43,405 nt of DNA from JAQGMV01 sp035525455 (lineage in GTDB: Bacteria > Pseudomonadota > Gammaproteobacteria > Burkholderiales > SG8-41). Below, piece after piece: positions 24,965 to 31,375 of this stretch. Every line of letters starts with the position of its first letter. Positions within the stretch are counted from its first letter, which is position 1. Location of the stretch: assembly GCA_035525455.1 (NCBI GenBank), contig DATLEF010000157.1, positions 1 to 43,405 on the forward strand, given 5' to 3'. The position numbers and the translations under genes were made by a program. The notes beneath the pieces were generated by a model, which was not told where the DNA came from, made no database searches, and saw nothing but the letters and a program-made list of their open reading frames with translations.

Positions 24965-25708
24965 GTGGTCACGTTAGAAAACGTCTCGAAGAGCTACGCA
25001 AAGCGCGTCGCGCTTCAGCCGGTCAGTCTCGAGTTCGTGCCCGGTGAAACGAGCGTCCTCATCGGACCCAGCGGCTGCGGCAAGTCCACGCTGCTGCGCA
25101 TGGTCGTCGGGCTCATCCACCCCGACTCGGGACGGGTGCTGGTCAATGGCGAAGTGCTCGCCGCGTCCAACGTGGAACATCTCAGGCACGCGATGGGCTA
25201 CGTCATACAGGACGGCGGACTCTTTCCTCACCTGACTGCCGCGGACAACGTCACGCTGCTCGGGCGCCACCTCGGCATGGACGCAGGGCGCATGGGTGAG
25301 CAGGTTAAGAGCCTGGCCGAGCTCGTGAGCATTCCGGCCGACGCGCTCAATCGCTATCCACAGCAACTTTCAGGCGGCCAGCGCCAGCGCATCGCACTCA
25401 TGCGCGCGCTCATGATGGATCCGCCGCTGCTCCTCCTCGATGAGCCGCTGGGTGCGCTGGACCCCGTCACGCGCTATCAGCTGCAGGACGATCTGAAATC
25501 GATTTTTCAGCGCCTGGGTAAAACGGTCATCCTCGTGACGCACGACATGGCCGAAGCGGCTCACTTCGGCTCGGACATCGTCATGATGCGCGAAGGCCGC
25601 GTCGTACAGCGCGGCGCATTCGACGATTTTCTATCCGCTCCAGCCGAACCTTATGTGGCCCAATTCGTGCGCGCGCAGCGCGTGGCGGGTATCACGGCGC
25701 GGCCATGA
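24965..25708 (+). CDS. ATP-binding protein of an osmoprotectant (OpuC/OsmV-type) ABC transporter
   Basis: This 247-residue ABC ATPase drives uptake through the permease encoded next. Walker A is GPSGCGKST (34-42), the Q-loop lies in YVIQDGGLFPHLT, the signature is LSGGQRQR (135-142), Walker B is LLLLDEP and the switch His is in VTHDMAEA. The sequence resembles OpuCA/OsmV quaternary-amine importers, though it lacks their C-terminal CBS domains, which often respond to ionic strength. It starts with GTG at 24965, 63 bp after the deacetylase gene. Its stop overlaps the downstream start (ATGA), so the two subunits are coupled. Substrate specificity rests on the partner. Confidence 0.9.
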   Translation: MVTLENVSKSYAKRVALQPVSLEFVPGETSVLIGPSGCGKSTLLRMVVGLIHPDSGRVLVNGEVLAASNVEHLRHAMGYVIQDGGLFPHLTAADNVTLLGRHLGMDAGRMGEQVKSLAELVSIPADALNRYPQQLSGGQRQRIALMRALMMDPPLLLLDEPLGALDPVTRYQLQDDLKSIFQRLGKTVILVTHDMAEAAHFGSDIVMMREGRVVQRGAFDDFLSAPAEPYVAQFVRAQRVAGITARP

Positions 25709-27225
25709 TGAAAATTCTCGCGCTGTTGTGTCTGCTGCCGGCGCTGTGCGCGGCGCAAACGATCAACGTGGGATCCAAGCGTTTCACGGAGTCTTACATC
25801 CTCGGCGAGATCCTCACTCAGACGGTGCAGCATTCCGGCGAAGCGGCTGCCACGCACCAGCAGGGGTTGGGGAATACCGCCATCGTTTTTTCGGCGTTGA
25901 AAAGCGGCGCGGTCGATCTCTACCCCGACTACACGGGAACGATTGCGTTCGAGCTCCTGGGACTGAAGCGCGCGCCCGATCTTGCCGAGTTGCGGCGCAT
26001 GCTGAATGCGTACGGTCTCGGCGTGGGGAATACGCTCGGCTTCAACAATACGTATGCGCTCGCCATACCGGAAAAACGCGGAACGGCCCTCGGGATCGTG
26101 CGCATCTCGGACCTTGCGCGCACGCCTGATCTGAAGCTCGGGTTGTCGCAGGAGTTCCTGAGCCGGAAGGACGGCTGGCAGGCGCTGAAGGCCGCATATG
26201 CGTTGCCGCACGCGCCCCGGGGACTCGACCACGGGCTTGCGTACGAAGCCCTGGCGGCGGGGCAGGTGGACCTGATCGACGTCTATTCAACCGATGCGAA
26301 GCTCGGCCGCTACGGCCTGCGCCTGCTGGAAGACGATCGGGGATTCTTTCCGGCCTATGAAGCTGTCGTGCTGTACAGGCTCGACCTGCCGCAGCGGTAT
26401 CCGCGCTCGTGGGCTGCGGTCCAGGCGCTCGAAGGACGCATCGACGCCGCGCGCATGGCGGCGATGAACGCGGCAGTCGAGCTCGAAAGCAAACGCTTCA
26501 GCGAGGTGGCTCGGGAATTCCTTTCCGCAGCGCCTGCTAGCGCGGACAACGCCCACGCAAGCACCCGCCCGTCATTCCTCTCGGTGCTGTTCGGTCCCGA
26601 CCTGGGACGCCTGACGCTCCAGCACCTGTTCCTCGTGCTCGGCTCGCTGGCGCCCGCCGTGGCGGTCGGCCTGCCGCTCGGCATCTGGGCCGCGCGATCG
26701 CGCCGCGCCGCACACGCCATCATGGCCATCGTCGGCGTTTTACAGACCATCCCGGCGCTGGCGCTGCTCGCTTTCCTGATCACGGTGATGGGCACGATCG
26801 GCAGTGCTCCGGCGATCGTGGCGCTGTTTCTTTACGGACTCCTCCCGATCGTGCGCAACACCGCCACAGGGCTGATCGAGCTGCCGCTGTCGCTCAGGGA
26901 ATCGGCGAGCGCGCTCGGCCTGCCGGAATCCGCGCGGTTGCGCCGGATCGAGCTCCCGCTTGCGAGCGGCAGCATACTTGCCGGCATCAAGACTTCGGCC
27001 GTGATCGCTGTGGGTACGGCCACGATCGCCGCATTCATAGGCGCCGGCGGCTACGGCGAGCGGATCGTCTCCGGTCTCGCCGTTAATGATCACGTCATTC
27101 TGCTGGCGGGGGCGGTTCCCGCGGCGGTGCTGGCGTTGCTGATGCAAGGCATTTTCGAGGTCCTGGAGCGCTGGCTGGTGCCTCGGGGATTGAGGCTGGG
27201 GAGCGAGTCACCGCAGGCGGGATAG
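25705..27225 (+). CDS. Fused substrate-binding protein and permease of an osmoprotectant-type ABC transporter
   Basis: This 506-residue protein joins two usually separate subunits. Residues 1-18 look like a signal peptide or anchor (MMKILALLCLLPALCAAQ). Residues about 20-275 match the OsmF/OpuCC/ProX-like binding protein: INVGSKRFTESYILGEIL, GAVDLYPDYTGTIAFELLG, LAAGQVDLIDVYSTDAKL and LLEDDRGFFPAYEAVVLYR. From about residue 295 there is a six-helix type permease, with the EAA-type loop SLRESASALGLPESARLRRIELPLA that meets the ATPase. Binding domain first, permease second is the reverse of the permease-first fusions of some Firmicutes. Ligand probably a quaternary amine, but unproven. A duplicate ATG at 25708 is the alternative start. 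Confidence 0.88.
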   Translation: MMKILALLCLLPALCAAQTINVGSKRFTESYILGEILTQTVQHSGEAAATHQQGLGNTAIVFSALKSGAVDLYPDYTGTIAFELLGLKRAPDLAELRRMLNAYGLGVGNTLGFNNTYALAIPEKRGTALGIVRISDLARTPDLKLGLSQEFLSRKDGWQALKAAYALPHAPRGLDHGLAYEALAAGQVDLIDVYSTDAKLGRYGLRLLEDDRGFFPAYEAVVLYRLDLPQRYPRSWAAVQALEGRIDAARMAAMNAAVELESKRFSEVAREFLSAAPASADNAHASTRPSFLSVLFGPDLGRLTLQHLFLVLGSLAPAVAVGLPLGIWAARSRRAAHAIMAIVGVLQTIPALALLAFLITVMGTIGSAPAIVALFLYGLLPIVRNTATGLIELPLSLRESASALGLPESARLRRIELPLASGSILAGIKTSAVIAVGTATIAAFIGAGGYGERIVSGLAVNDHVILLAGAVPAAVLALLMQGIFEVLERWLVPRGLRLGSESPQAG

Positions 27226-27279
27226 GCGTGCGCGTGCACGGCAGCGCACGAAAGTTCCGGTATCGGCCACCGTGGGAGT

Positions 27280-27306
27280 GAACTTAATCGGGCGCGCTTG
27301 GTCATT
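27280..27306 (+). promoter_or_regulatory. Possible sigma-E-type promoter upstream of rpoE
   Basis: GAACTT at 27280-27285 matches the -35 of sigma-E promoters. After 16 bp TCATT (27302-27306) is a partial match to the -10 (TCTGA). It would allow autoregulation of the rpoE operon, with a leader of about 120 bases. A TATACT at 27360 might be a housekeeping -10 but has no fitting -35. The rest of the 207-bp gap shows nothing clear. Confidence 0.3.
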
Positions 27307-27432
27307 GCAGTAACGATCGCCTAGTGCCACTGACGTTCCAGCGTCCAGGGCCGGCCCGGTATACTGTCGCCTTTGTCCGACCGGTATTGCGGCTCGACTT
27401 GGATAATAAAATTAAGGTCAGGGACGGAATCG

Positions 27433-28032
27433 ATGAGCGATCGCGAGATCGATCAGCAGCTGGTCGAGCGTGCGCAACGTGGCGACAAGCACGCTTTCGA
27501 GTTGCTGGTCAGCAAGTATCAAAGGAAGCTCGCACGCCTGCTGTCTCGGTTCATACGTGATTCGACCGAAGTCGAGGACGTGACCCAGGAGGCTTTCATC
27601 AAGGCCTACCGGGCCTTGCCGACCTTCAGGGGCGACAGCGCGTTTTATACATGGCTTTATCGCATAGGCATCAACACCGCGAAGAATTATCTGGTGGCGA
27701 TGGGCAGGCGCGCGCCCACGACCACCGATATCGACAGCGAGGATGCCGAAGGTTTTGAGGACGGTGAGCATCTGCGCGACCTGAATACGCCGGAAAACCA
27801 GATGATGAGCAAGCAGGTCGCCGAAACGGTGAACCAAACACTCGAAGAGCTGCCAGAGGAGTTACGCACCGCGATCACGCTGCGTGAAATTGAAGGTCTG
27901 AGCTATGAGGACATCGCGAGCATCATGAATTGTCCCATCGGCACAGTGCGATCCCGGATATTCCGCGCCCGTGAGGCGATCGCGGACAGGCTGAGACCGT
28001 TGCTCGGCACAAGCAAGGACAGGAGATGGTAG
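27433..28032 (+). CDS. rpoE: RpoE, ECF sigma factor sigma-E (AlgU-type)
   Basis: This is the extracytoplasmic-function sigma factor that directs the envelope stress response. The 199-residue product starts MSDREIDQQLVERAQRGDKHAFELL. It shows region 2 (VEDVTQEAFIKAYRALPTFRGDSAFYTWLYRIGINTAKNYL) and region 4 (LPEELRTAITLREIEGLSYEDIASIMNCPIGTVRSRIFRAREAI). ATG 27433 has a GGGACGG purine stretch before it and gives the standard N-terminus. An ATG at 27373 would add 20 unlike residues. The anti-sigma gene rseA follows at once, then rseB and mucD, the AlgU-MucABD order. Confidence 0.97.
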   Translation: MSDREIDQQLVERAQRGDKHAFELLVSKYQRKLARLLSRFIRDSTEVEDVTQEAFIKAYRALPTFRGDSAFYTWLYRIGINTAKNYLVAMGRRAPTTTDIDSEDAEGFEDGEHLRDLNTPENQMMSKQVAETVNQTLEELPEELRTAITLREIEGLSYEDIASIMNCPIGTVRSRIFRAREAIADRLRPLLGTSKDRRW

Positions 28033-28034
28033 CG

Positions 28035-28553
28035 ATGGACGATATATCCGCTCTGATGGACGGCGAGCTCGACTCCCATCAGGCGCAACGGGGTATGGCT
28101 CGCCTGAAAGACGATTCCGAGCTGCGCGAGCGCTGGGACCTGTTTCACCTGATCGGCGATGCCATGCGGCACGAGCAGCTGCTGTCGCGTGGTTTCAACG
28201 ACGGGCTCGCGAAACGTCTCCAGGAAGAACCGACCGTGCTCGCCCCGCGCCGCTCCACGACCAAGGCACGACGCGTTACGACCTACGCGCTCTCGGCGGC
28301 CGCGTCACTTTCCGCAGCCGCCCTCGTAGCATGGGTCGCGGTCACGCCGAACGGGCCGGCTTCGCTGCAGGCGGTCGCGCCGGCTTCGAATGCCGGACCG
28401 GTGCAGGCGACTGCCGCGCTTGCCAGCATACCGAGCGACGGGCGCATGAACGAATATCTGCTCGCTCACCAGGGCTTCTCACCCAGCACCGCACTGCAAG
28501 GCCTCGCACCCTACATCCGCAGCGTGAGCGCAACCCGCCCCGAAGGGCGCTGA
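28035..28553 (+). CDS. rseA: RseA, sigma-E anti-sigma factor
   Basis: RseA (MucA) is a single-pass membrane protein whose cytoplasmic N-terminus holds sigma-E inactive until proteolysis. The 172-residue product shows the RseA N-terminal domain MDDISALMDGELDSHQA, then ERWDLFHLIGDAMRHEQ. One transmembrane helix lies near residues 80-103 (TYALSAAASLSAAALVAWVAV), followed by a short periplasmic tail ending STALQGLAPYIRSVSATRPEGR. ATG 28035 has GGAG nine bases before it; ATG 28026, inside the rpoE stop, is also possible. Its predicted proteases are RseP (gene at the left edge) and a DegS-like enzyme, for which MucD downstream is the nearest candidate. Confidence 0.94.
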   Translation: MDDISALMDGELDSHQAQRGMARLKDDSELRERWDLFHLIGDAMRHEQLLSRGFNDGLAKRLQEEPTVLAPRRSTTKARRVTTYALSAAASLSAAALVAWVAVTPNGPASLQAVAPASNAGPVQATAALASIPSDGRMNEYLLAHQGFSPSTALQGLAPYIRSVSATRPEGR

Positions 28554-28557
28554 ACGC

Positions 28558-29568
28558 ATGCGCATCGGCATCGTCGTGCTGCTGGGCCTGGCCGGCGCCG
28601 CCCATGGTGCCGCTCATGGTGCAGATATCGGCGGGCAGGGCGAAGCATTCACGTGGCTGAAGAAAATGGCGAGCGCATCCCGCCAGCAGAATTACAGCGG
28701 CACGATCGTCTATCAGCACGGCAACCATGTTGAAACTTCGCGAGTCGTCCACTTCGTCAATGCGGCCGGAGGCGAATTCGAAAAGCTGGAAGCGCTCGAT
28801 GGTCCGCCGCGCGAAGTCATTCGCAGCAACGATCAGGTCATCTGCTATCTTCCAAGCGTGAAGACGGTCCTCATCGAGGAACGCGCTCGCAATATCCGCA
28901 ACTTCCCGGCGCTCGTTCCGGAATCGATCAACGGCATCAACGAGAGCTATCAGCTGCGCAAGGAAGACGTGGACCGGGTAGCCGGGTACGACTGCCAGTG
29001 GATCGCCCTCGCACCGCGTGACAACCTGCGTTATGGACGCCGCTTCTGCGCAGAGCTCGCCTCGGGACTGCCTCTGCGCGCGCACACGATGAACGAGAAA
29101 GGCGAAGCGGTCGAATCGTTTGCCTTTACGCAGCTCGCACTGGGCGGCGCCTTCAGCCGCGAACGCGTGAAATCCAAATATGCGGACAAGAGCCGATCCC
29201 AGAACTGGCGTATCGACCGCTCCGGATTGAATCCAGCGCCATCGACGCCGGCCGATACAGGCTGGGTGCTGACGTCACAGCTGCCCGGATTCAAGAAGCT
29301 CATGGAAGCGAAGCGTTCGCTCGGCGGCCGCAGCGGCACCATATCCCAGATCGTGCTCTCGGACGGTCTCGCGGCGGTATCCATATTCATCGAGCCGATG
29401 CCGCGCGCCCATCCGGCGCAGCTGCTGAGCCACCAGGGCGCGGTCAATATTTATAAACGGCCGTATGGCAATCACATCGTCACGGTATTGGGCGAGGCGC
29501 CCGCAGCCACCATCATGCAAATCGCCAATTCCGTCGAATTGAGGCCGGTCACCGCCACGTTACAATAA
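28558..29568 (+). CDS. rseB: RseB, periplasmic sigma-E regulator (MucB)
   Basis: RseB (MucB) binds the periplasmic part of RseA and shields it from cleavage until lipoproteins or misassembled LPS displace it. The 336-residue product has a signal peptide (about residues 1-22, MRIGIVVLLGLAGAAHGAAHGA). A LolA-like N-terminal fold follows (WLKKMASASRQQNYSGTIVYQHG, about 30-200), then a smaller C-terminal domain (about 225-330) with SQIVLSDGLAAVSIFIEP. It begins 4 bp after rseA. The length and both domains are typical. Confidence 0.95.
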   Translation: MRIGIVVLLGLAGAAHGAAHGADIGGQGEAFTWLKKMASASRQQNYSGTIVYQHGNHVETSRVVHFVNAAGGEFEKLEALDGPPREVIRSNDQVICYLPSVKTVLIEERARNIRNFPALVPESINGINESYQLRKEDVDRVAGYDCQWIALAPRDNLRYGRRFCAELASGLPLRAHTMNEKGEAVESFAFTQLALGGAFSRERVKSKYADKSRSQNWRIDRSGLNPAPSTPADTGWVLTSQLPGFKKLMEAKRSLGGRSGTISQIVLSDGLAAVSIFIEPMPRAHPAQLLSHQGAVNIYKRPYGNHIVTVLGEAPAATIMQIANSVELRPVTATLQ

Positions 29569-29570
29569 GG

Positions 29571-29659
29571 TACGTTGCTTCCTGCTGCGCAGGGCATTCG
29601 GGACGCGCTTATGCGGCTCGCGCCGCTACGTACATCTGACGTGCTTCCTGCTTCGCAGG
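29571..29659. repeat. Intergenic repeat (family 1, copy C) with flanking 18-bp direct repeat
   Basis: 29571-29632 begins TACGTTGCTTCCTGC, contains GCTTATGCG at 29607 and ends CGCCGCTACGTA. This matches the ends and core of the units at 13447-13573. In addition TGCTTCCTGCTGCGCAGG (29576) recurs as TGCTTCCTGCTTCGCAGG (29642), one mismatch in 18. Each of these holds a mini-hairpin CCTGC-3nt-GCAGG. It fills the 122-bp rseB-mucD gap, so it may affect how much mucD is made from the rpoE transcript. Confidence 0.6.
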
Positions 29660-29690
29660 TTAAAAAAACAGGGTCACAAGAAAGATCTCT

Positions 29691-31082
29691 ATGCTGAAAC
29701 GGTACGTTCTCACTTTTGTCCTGCTGTTGCCTCTGCAGATTTTTGCGCAGCTGCCTGACTTCACCGACCTCGTCGAGAAATACGGCGGGGCAGTCGTCAA
29801 CATCAGCACAACGCAAACGGCCAAAAGTCCGCTCGCCGGACGCGGCGGTCCGAACATTCCGGAGGACGACCCGCTCTTCGAGTTTTTCCGGCGCTTCATG
29901 CCGAATCCGGGCCAGGGCGCGCCGCGGGAATTCCAGTCCCAGTCGCTCGGCTCGGGCTTCATCATGAGCGCGGATGGTTACGTTCTGACCAACGCCCACG
30001 TGGTGGAAGCGGCGGACGAAATCACCGTGAAGCTGACCGACAAGCGCGAGCTCAAGGCAAAAGTCATCGGCGCCGACAAGCGCACCGACATCGCGCTCCT
30101 CAAGATCGAAGCGAGTGGCCTCCCGTTCGTGCGCTTCGGAGACCCGAATCGTCTGCGCGTCGGCGAGTGGGTGGTTGCGATCGGGTCGCCTTTCGGCTTC
30201 GAGAACAGCGTCACCGCGGGGATCGTAAGCGCGAAAGGACGTTCGCTTCCGCAGGAGAACTTCGTACCTTTCATCCAGACCGACGTCGCTGTGAATCCCG
30301 GGAATTCCGGGGGCCCTTTATTTAATTTGCGCGGCGAGGTCGTCGGCATCAATTCCGCGATTTACAGCCGCACGGGCGGATTCATGGGCCTGTCGTTCGC
30401 AATACCGATCGACGTAGCGAATGAAATCGTCCAGCAGCTCAAATCGACAGGGCGCGTCATCCGTGGACGCATCGGCGTCGTGATCCAGCCGGTCACGCGC
30501 GAGCTCGCCGACGGCTTCGGATTGCCGAAAGCGATCGGTGCGCTCGTGAACTCGGTCGAAAAGGGCGGTCCCGCTGAAAAAGCCGGTGTCGAGCCGGGTG
30601 ACGTGATACTGCGCTTTGACGGCAAAGTTGTGAATTCGTCGGAGGACCTGCCGCGCGTCGTCGGTGCAACCAAGCCCGGCACGCGGGTTCCCATGCAGAT
30701 CTGGCGCAGCAAGGCTCCGCGCGACGTGCAGGTGATGGTCGCGGAGCTGCCGGACGATCGCGCGGCTCCGCAAAAACGCGGCGCAAAACCACCCGCTGCC
30801 GCGCCCGGCGTCTTTGGCATGACGCTCAGCGAACTCACCGATGCGCAACGCAAGGAGCTGAAAGTGGAAGGCGGCGTGCTGGTGGGTGAGGTTCAGGGCG
30901 CCGCGGCACGCGCGGGTATTCGGCGCGGCGATGTCATCCTCGGCGTCAACAACCAGGACGTTAAGTCGGTCGAGCATTTCCGCGAGCTCATGACCCAGGT
31001 GGAGAAAGGGCGCATCGTGGCGCTCCTGGTGCGCCGCGGCGGGAATTCGCTCTATATTCCGTTCAGGGCCGATGGCAACTGA
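29691..31082 (+). CDS. mucD: MucD/DegP-family periplasmic serine protease (HtrA)
   Basis: This HtrA-family protease/chaperone degrades misfolded envelope proteins. The 463-residue product has a signal peptide (about 1-19, ending QIFA). The trypsin-like domain has the triad His103 (TNAHVV), Asp133 (DIALLKI) and Ser206 (GNSGGPL). Two PDZ domains follow, near 270-355 and 385-455 (GIRRGDVILGVNNQDV). Two PDZ domains indicate DegP/MucD rather than DegS. Position after rseB matches the AlgU-MucA-MucB-MucD operon, where it lowers sigma-E activity by removing the inducing misfolded proteins. The 3' end overlaps the next gene by 11 bp. Confidence 0.95.
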   Translation: MLKRYVLTFVLLLPLQIFAQLPDFTDLVEKYGGAVVNISTTQTAKSPLAGRGGPNIPEDDPLFEFFRRFMPNPGQGAPREFQSQSLGSGFIMSADGYVLTNAHVVEAADEITVKLTDKRELKAKVIGADKRTDIALLKIEASGLPFVRFGDPNRLRVGEWVVAIGSPFGFENSVTAGIVSAKGRSLPQENFVPFIQTDVAVNPGNSGGPLFNLRGEVVGINSAIYSRTGGFMGLSFAIPIDVANEIVQQLKSTGRVIRGRIGVVIQPVTRELADGFGLPKAIGALVNSVEKGGPAEKAGVEPGDVILRFDGKVVNSSEDLPRVVGATKPGTRVPMQIWRSKAPRDVQVMVAELPDDRAAPQKRGAKPPAAAPGVFGMTLSELTDAQRKELKVEGGVLVGEVQGAAARAGIRRGDVILGVNNQDVKSVEHFRELMTQVEKGRIVALLVRRGGNSLYIPFRADGN

Positions 31083-31326
31083 CCGGCCGACTCTTACGGT
31101 CTACAGCCGGAACGACTGTCATTTGTGTGACGACTTGATCGGGGGCCTGCGGATATTGCAAGCCCGTTTTCCGTTCAACCTCACCATCGTCGATATCGAT
31201 CGCGATGCGGCGCTGCACGCGCGCTACGGCGAGGACGTGCCGGTGCTGCTGCACGGAGCCAGGGAGCTCTGCCGCCACGCGCTCAACAGCACGCTCGTTA
31301 CTGATTATCTGAGCAAAATCGGCTAG
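31072..31326 (+). CDS. Glutaredoxin-like thioredoxin-fold protein
   Basis: This 84-residue protein has a single thioredoxin-like fold: LTVYSRNDCHLCDDLIGGL with a C-H-L-C redox site near residue 16. IVDIDRDAALHARYGEDVPVLLHG follows, with the cis-Pro of the family after Val, and ELCRHALN. It belongs to the glutaredoxin-2/DUF836 type that is common near mucD and lepA in betaproteobacteria. It overlaps mucD by 11 bp, so it is the last gene of the sigma-E operon. The substrate is unknown. Confidence 0.85.
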   Translation: MATDRPTLTVYSRNDCHLCDDLIGGLRILQARFPFNLTIVDIDRDAALHARYGEDVPVLLHGARELCRHALNSTLVTDYLSKIG

Positions 31327-31329
31327 AAT
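31301..31329 (+). promoter_or_regulatory. Possible lepA promoter
   Basis: CTGATT (31301-31306), 17 bp, then TAGAAT (31324-31329). Transcription would begin near 31336, giving lepA a leader of about 40 bases that includes the hairpin at 31350-31371. The -10 is good and the -35 poor, and the site overlaps the end of the glutaredoxin-like gene. Confidence 0.35.
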
Positions 31330-31349
31330 CCACGGCTTCGTCTGTAGGC

Positions 31350-31373
31350 AAGGGCACCCTGAGGTGCCCTTTT
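31350..31373 (+). terminator. Terminator-like hairpin abutting the lepA start codon
   Basis: AAGGGCACC, loop CTGA, GGTGCCCTT: a perfect 9-bp stem, followed by TTCT and then the lepA ATG at 31376. The stem with a short U-run has the form of an intrinsic terminator for the rpoE-mucD operon. It also covers the only purine-rich stretch (GAGG, 31361-31364) that could serve as the lepA ribosome binding site, so it may instead, or as well, control lepA. Confidence 0.55.
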
Positions 31374-31375
31374 CT

